A stretch of 64,000 nucleotides of DNA from Pseudoscardovia radai (lineage in GTDB: Bacteria; Actinomycetota; Actinomycetes; Actinomycetales; Bifidobacteriaceae), in NCBI RefSeq assembly GCF_002259605.1, contig NZ_MWWR01000004.1, positions 62,001-126,000 on the forward strand. Direction: 5' to 3'. Positions 60,801 to 64,000 of the stretch are shown in pieces. Position numbers and translations under genes: made by a program. How positions within the stretch are numbered: position 1 is the first letter of the stretch; the number at the start of each line of letters is the position of its first letter. The notes beneath the pieces were generated by a model, which was given only the letters and a program-made list of their open reading frames with translations, made no database searches and had not been told where the DNA came from.

Positions 60801-63800
60801 ACCAGCTCATCGAAGTGGTGGCACCGAACGGCTACATGCTCGATTCGACTCCGCTTTCGCTGACCTACGCTTCCAATACCGCGCTCTATTACAGGGGCGA
60901 CGGTGGCAAGGACACGCCGATCAGCAACACCCCGATCGGTGTGAACTGGACCAAGGAAGACACCAACTTCAAGCCGCTGGCAGGCGCCGCCTGGAAGGTG
61001 GAGCGCTACGCGACCGCCACCGCCACCACGCCCGATGCCACCGGCTGCGTGGGTGACACGAGCTCGCAGAGCACTGCCAGCTACGCGGGTGTCGCCGCCT
61101 GTTCCACGGCCACGGCCCTGACCGACGGCAACACGGCCGACGGCATCGTGTCGCTTTCCGGTGACTTCCTCATCTCTGGCGCGCATTACGAGATCACCGA
61201 GGTGGTGGCGCCGACGGGCTTCCAGATCAACCCCGCCACCTATGTTCTGGCGGTGACGACGGATTCCGATGGCAAGCTTGTCTCCACGCTGACGTTGAAA
61301 ACCACGGGCGAGACCGTTGACGGTAATGTCATCCAGGACCAGCCGAATACGCTGGAGTGGAAGAAAGCCGATGCGTCCGGCGCCGCCCTGCAGGGATCCG
61401 TCTGGCAGGTCACGCGCTCCGGTAGCGACGGCTCCACGGCCACGGCCTGCGTGGGCGATAACGGCGCCTCCGTGCCGGGTACATGCACGACGACCCTGAC
61501 CGACGTGGATGTCACGGCTGGCTCGATCCAGCTCTCCGGCAGCAACTCCGCCGACCAGGCCTTCCTTCTGGGCAGCACCGAGACCGTGACCTACACCTAT
61601 TCGATCAAGGAGCTCGTGCCGCCGACCGGCTACACCCTCGACACCGCGGACCACGTGGTGACGCTGAACGCGGCGGCCAAGAACATCCCCATCCTCACGG
61701 TCACCGACGCCCCGGTTGTGGCGTCCTGGCAGAAGGTCGGCGCCGACGGCGCGACGCTTCTGCCCGCCGGCTCCGTGTGGGAGGTCGTCCGTACCGGCAC
61801 CGATGGCACCGACAGCTCCACGGCGAACGCATGCGTCGTCGATAACAACGACGCCGCCCGCCTTCCGAGCGGCTGCTCCGGCAAGACGACGCTCGTCGAC
61901 ACGAACGCCGCCGCTGGCGTCATCGAGCTGCGCGGCGATAACGCCGCCGACCGGGCCTTCCTCCTGGGCAACACCTCGAACACCACATACAGCTACAAGA
62001 TCGCCGAGCTCGTGGCTCCCGACGGCTACTCCAGCGCCAGCATCTCCGGCACGTATCTGCCTCTGTCCGCGGATTCCACCGGCACCCTGACAAGGACTCC
62101 GGTGACGAACAGCCCGGTGACGGCCACGTGGAAGAAGACGGATTCGGTGGGCGGCAACGCCCTGTCGGGCTCCGTGTGGAAGATCACGCGCACCGACACG
62201 GACACCGCCACATCCGCCTCGACCACGGCGACGGCTTGCGTCTCCGATGACAACGCCGATATCTCCGGTGTCACGGCCTGCTCCGATGCCACCGTGCTGA
62301 CCGATATGCAGGCCACGACGGCCGGAACGATCTCCATCTCCGGCGCGGCCGACGCGTCGTCCGCGGCCTTCCTGCTGGGCGGCGCCAACGGCACCACGCG
62401 CACATACACGCTCACCGAGGTCAAGGCCCCGACCGGTCACTACCTCGACACCACCGAGCGTGCGATGACGCTGGACCCCGCCACCGGCACGCTGTCGATC
62501 GCCAACGCGACCGCCGGCTCCGACGGCATCGCCACGATTCCCAACACGCCGCTCGCGGCGCAGTGGAAGAAGACGGATTCCGTGACGGGCGCCGCCATCG
62601 CCGGCTCGGTGTGGAGGCTCGTGCGCACGGCCACCAGCACCGCTGACCAGTCGCAGACCCAGACGGTCGCCTGCGTGTCCGACAACAACGCGGCGCTGAC
62701 GGGCGTCACCGCCTGCGACGGCGCCGAGACTCTGAACGATATCGACACGACTGACGGCACCATCCAGCTGTCGGGCGGCGAGGCATCGTCCACATCGTTC
62801 TTCCTGAGCGATGACGCCGACGCCACCTACACGTACACGCTCACCGAGGTCAAGGCCCCCGCCGGCTACTACCTCGACGGCACCACGCGCACGATGACGC
62901 TTGACAAGACCACGGGCGAGCTGTCCATCGACGGTGCGGGCACCGCCTCCGATGGCCTGCCCGCCCTGACGAACACGCCCATCGTGTTCTCCTGGACGAA
63001 GCAGAGCGCCGCGGGCGCCGCGCTCGCCGGCTCGGTGTGGACCGTCACCGACACCACCACGTCGCAGACGCGCTGCATCGGCGACGCGGGCGCGACCTCC
63101 ATCCCCGAATGCGGCACGAACGCGCTGCTCACCAACACGGGCACCGGCACCGGCGCCTTCACGGTGGACGGCTCGCAGGCCGCGAACACGGACTTCCTCG
63201 TGGAAGGCCATTCGTACAAGCTCGTCGAGATCAAGGCGCCGAACGGCTACTTCCGCAGCGCCACAACCGGCACCGCTTCGTACACCATGGCCTATGACGC
63301 GGCCACGAAGTCCTTCGCGCTCAAGGCCGCCGACGGCACCGCCGTGGCCGGCGCGACGGTGAGCGATGCGCCGATCAAGCTGACGTGGACGAAGGCCGAT
63401 AACATCAGCGACTCGAATAAGCTCTCCGGCTCCACATGGAAGCTCGAGCGCACCGGCACCGACGGTTCGACGGCGACGGCCTGCGTGGCCGACAAGAACA
63501 CGCCTATCGCGGGGTGCACCGGCACGAGGCTGACGAACGGCTCCGCCACGGCGGGCGTCTTCGACATCAGCGGCGACGCCTCCGACGCCAACGCGGGCTT
63601 CCTGCTCGACAACGTGGACTCCGGCACGACGTATACGTACACGCTGACCGAGGCCAATGCGCCGCAGGGCTATACGATCGACACCACGACGTACACGATC
63701 GACCTGGCCACGGGCACCGTGACCGGCACGAACGGCAACGTCATCGTGAACGTGCTCAAGACCGGCGCCGTGAGCTTCGGCAAGGTGCTGGTCGGCGGCG

Positions 63801-64000
63801 CGAGCGACGAACTGTACAGCTTCCAGAACACGGTGACTTTCGGCGGCACCGAGCAGTACCGTCCGGCCACCTACCCGGTCACCTTCGCCACGGTCACCGC
63901 CGGGGCGGACGGCTCGGACGCGAAGAAGTCCTCCGCCGCCATCGTCGACTACACGGTGGCGCAGGCGAACGGCTCGATCACGGTGTCGGTCGACGGCAAG
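57815..64000 (+). CDS. Giant secreted surface protein: choice-of-anchor-A-like head plus tandem SpaA/Cna-B-like domains (3' end outside window)
   Basis: TTG 57815 follows GGAAAGG at about six to seven bases; in-frame ATG 57758 has no ribosome site. The frame stays open for 2062 codons to the window end. A signal peptide is clear: basic start (ENTRRSARHAGAGNKRW), hydrophobic SWVAASVILAMVAGSLGAFA, then an AQAV cleavage region. Residues about 85-500 resemble a choice-of-anchor-A adhesin head (GGNMNIGMADAGSYAAEAEG). From about 513 come 11 domains of about 120-145 residues, each opening with W-x-K and closing with E-xx-xP-x-G, the Lys and Glu expected for SpaA/Cna-B isopeptide bonds. Ten of the 11 also carry one Cys pair. 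A different domain (GAVSFGKVLVGG) starts near 1984. Likely a sortase-anchored adhesin or pilin-like stalk; the anchor is not visible. Confidence 0.85.
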   Translation, partial: MRENTRRSARHAGAGNKRWTSWVAASVILAMVAGSLGAFALTGRSQAQAVTPTGAPASTSDVVAGTKATSTDITMSTGSDGTATTKDTGIATWVGGNMNIGMADAGSYAAEAEGVTAVAGNLTTNQIKNSWKDYGYGFRWGRVGFGTQFRPADGSTVLAVGGGVTKAGGHHTFLVENGYDARIAGSETSDSVVSKGTGNDVTWNYNDPLSAVSIGGSTVDLTKDGFFTPDVVNSISTPLSQRTATGTVTVGEANNDSVTRNYFDSTQDYTYRFCYAANTDTNCSSASRTDTYTALGLGKTGTYKNLEKLITLTSTDTTSSVVVFDLTSDQLSDTHNGVQYRGVAFDFENIQPGQRVVVNVEGETVSFHTGWKFYWNGTEIGNGYSSSADSAVRSAYVTAAQSILWNFYEASSVTIGGGVARAGLDKSTEDDPSAAMLGSIVVPNGSLDSHVTTNGRVYVGGDFSMDNPYAVHAVNADGSLGGVVGTDTFYEGPTSSVINMDQERHNFPWTAGSSVSWNKTDTTGKPLGNSTWAVYGTYDDAVNGTNALVTVTDNDSTDIDPTTGSISVDGLKSGSDYYLKETSVLSGYIPNNTVYWTRITAGTVSATFAYSVTKSSSGSFTYDDGIGLYKSDDGTVSVANMPVKATWAKTTADGATPLAGSAWIITRHDGTTNTDATACVSDNNAVSQTGCAVTLTDTDATEGTVTVSGDDASGDGFLVYGADRYTYTVTESVAPTGYYRSATPFSLSFDGTSYVVAQAVADSPISVTWKKTASDTGTALAGSVWKITRTGSNNSTATACVSDNNVSYTVDGCNAGSATLLNDADSTDGTITVSGTDAATNGFLLSDTESTTYTYTLAEVLAPNGYAVASQSRTFTIDSSTLVVNADGTTTADTAADAIVDQQVTMAWSKISGSDHLPDSAWLVKRTSPTGTTAYACVSDNVSGSSQSLASLTACQSAAGTGAAVTQLTDTNTESGKFTVADRTGFLLDGAMGYSYQLIEVVAPNGYMLDSTPLSLTYASNTALYYRGDGGKDTPISNTPIGVNWTKEDTNFKPLAGAAWKVERYATATATTPDATGCVGDTSSQSTASYAGVAACSTATALTDGNTADGIVSLSGDFLISGAHYEITEVVAPTGFQINPATYVLAVTTDSDGKLVSTLTLKTTGETVDGNVIQDQPNTLEWKKADASGAALQGSVWQVTRSGSDGSTATACVGDNGASVPGTCTTTLTDVDVTAGSIQLSGSNSADQAFLLGSTETVTYTYSIKELVPPTGYTLDTADHVVTLNAAAKNIPILTVTDAPVVASWQKVGADGATLLPAGSVWEVVRTGTDGTDSSTANACVVDNNDAARLPSGCSGKTTLVDTNAAAGVIELRGDNAADRAFLLGNTSNTTYSYKIAELVAPDGYSSASISGTYLPLSADSTGTLTRTPVTNSPVTATWKKTDSVGGNALSGSVWKITRTDTDTATSASTTATACVSDDNADISGVTACSDATVLTDMQATTAGTISISGAADASSAAFLLGGANGTTRTYTLTEVKAPTGHYLDTTERAMTLDPATGTLSIANATAGSDGIATIPNTPLAAQWKKTDSVTGAAIAGSVWRLVRTATSTADQSQTQTVACVSDNNAALTGVTACDGAETLNDIDTTDGTIQLSGGEASSTSFFLSDDADATYTYTLTEVKAPAGYYLDGTTRTMTLDKTTGELSIDGAGTASDGLPALTNTPIVFSWTKQSAAGAALAGSVWTVTDTTTSQTRCIGDAGATSIPECGTNALLTNTGTGTGAFTVDGSQAANTDFLVEGHSYKLVEIKAPNGYFRSATTGTASYTMAYDAATKSFALKAADGTAVAGATVSDAPIKLTWTKADNISDSNKLSGSTWKLERTGTDGSTATACVADKNTPIAGCTGTRLTNGSATAGVFDISGDASDANAGFLLDNVDSGTTYTYTLTEANAPQGYTIDTTTYTIDLATGTVTGTNGNVIVNVLKTGAVSFGKVLVGGASDELYSFQNTVTFGGTEQYRPATYPVTFATVTAGADGSDAKKSSAAIVDYTVAQANGSITVSVDGK

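Noticed and set aside
58982-63211. A 1409-codon open frame on the minus strand inside the surface-protein gene
   Set aside because: It is antisense to a convincing secreted protein. Repetitive GC-rich sequence with G/C at third positions leaves long antisense frames; it has no ribosome site or recognisable domain.

Overview
The window is a high-GC, gene-dense bacterial chromosome segment that fits Bifidobacterium or a close relative. The basis is the gene set taken together: zwf-opcA plus pgl and gnd, an LDH-family enzyme beside ilvC, two actinobacterial-type PMT mannosyltransferases, an alpha-glucosidase/LacI/MFS sugar locus, a ThiD-TenA fusion, AbiEi-like orphans, and strong G/C bias at third codon positions. 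This assignment is inferred from gene content; no database search was made. Two genes run off the ends: a UbiB-like kinase on the left, and on the right a giant surface protein with at least 2062 codons inside the window.

Layout. 1-3.1 kb: UbiB-like kinase, a phasin-like protein, a 1.2 kb gene-poor stretch with two tandem-repeat arrays, and tRNA-Ala(CGC). 3.3-8.1 kb: DedA, a PMT mannosyltransferase, a small membrane protein and rsmI. 8.2-14.7 kb: a structured leader, a URO-D-like protein and a branched-chain-amino-acid-type ABC transporter whose permeases are fused (LivHM) and whose ATPases are fused (LivGF). 14.9-27.5 kb: an AbiEi-like orphan pair, metG, tatD, a second PMT, an EgtC-like amidotransferase, a GCS2 ligase and gnd. 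28.3-33.9 kb: acylphosphatase, two paralogous one-pass membrane proteins, pgl, opcA and zwf. 34.7-42.1 kb: an AbiEi/DUF559 protein, an HD hydrolase, upp, tadA, an amidohydrolase and an alpha-glucosidase. 42.4-48.5 kb: a LacI regulator, an MFS sugar transporter and an MHS-type transporter. 49-57.4 kb: ilvC, an L-2-hydroxyacid dehydrogenase, thiD-tenA, thiD, thiE and a Nudix hydrolase. 57.8-64 kb: a secreted protein with a choice-of-anchor-A-like head and about 11 tandem SpaA/Cna-B-like domains.

How genes work together. gnd, pgl, zwf and opcA cover the oxidative pentose phosphate branch in separate transcription units; zwf and opcA overlap. The alpha-glucosidase, LacI regulator and MFS transporter form a plausible alpha-glucoside uptake module with two candidate 18-bp operators. 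thiE, thiD and the ThiD-TenA fusion lie on one strand as a thiamine synthesis/salvage group; no TPP riboswitch was recognised.

The most unusual content is intergenic. Six arrays (31 clear units) have a unit of 84 bp, exact at all but one step: a 48-bp near-palindrome plus a 36-bp linker. A second family of about 82 bp has three self-complementary arms whose sequences co-vary between three loci. Further families repeat at 72-74 bp. In the copies I paired by eye, imperfect pairs are mostly G.U on the + strand RNA, with few A.C mismatches, which points to selection on transcribed hairpins. These families look like an undescribed, genome-wide system of structured intergenic repeats, though their function cannot be read from sequence alone.
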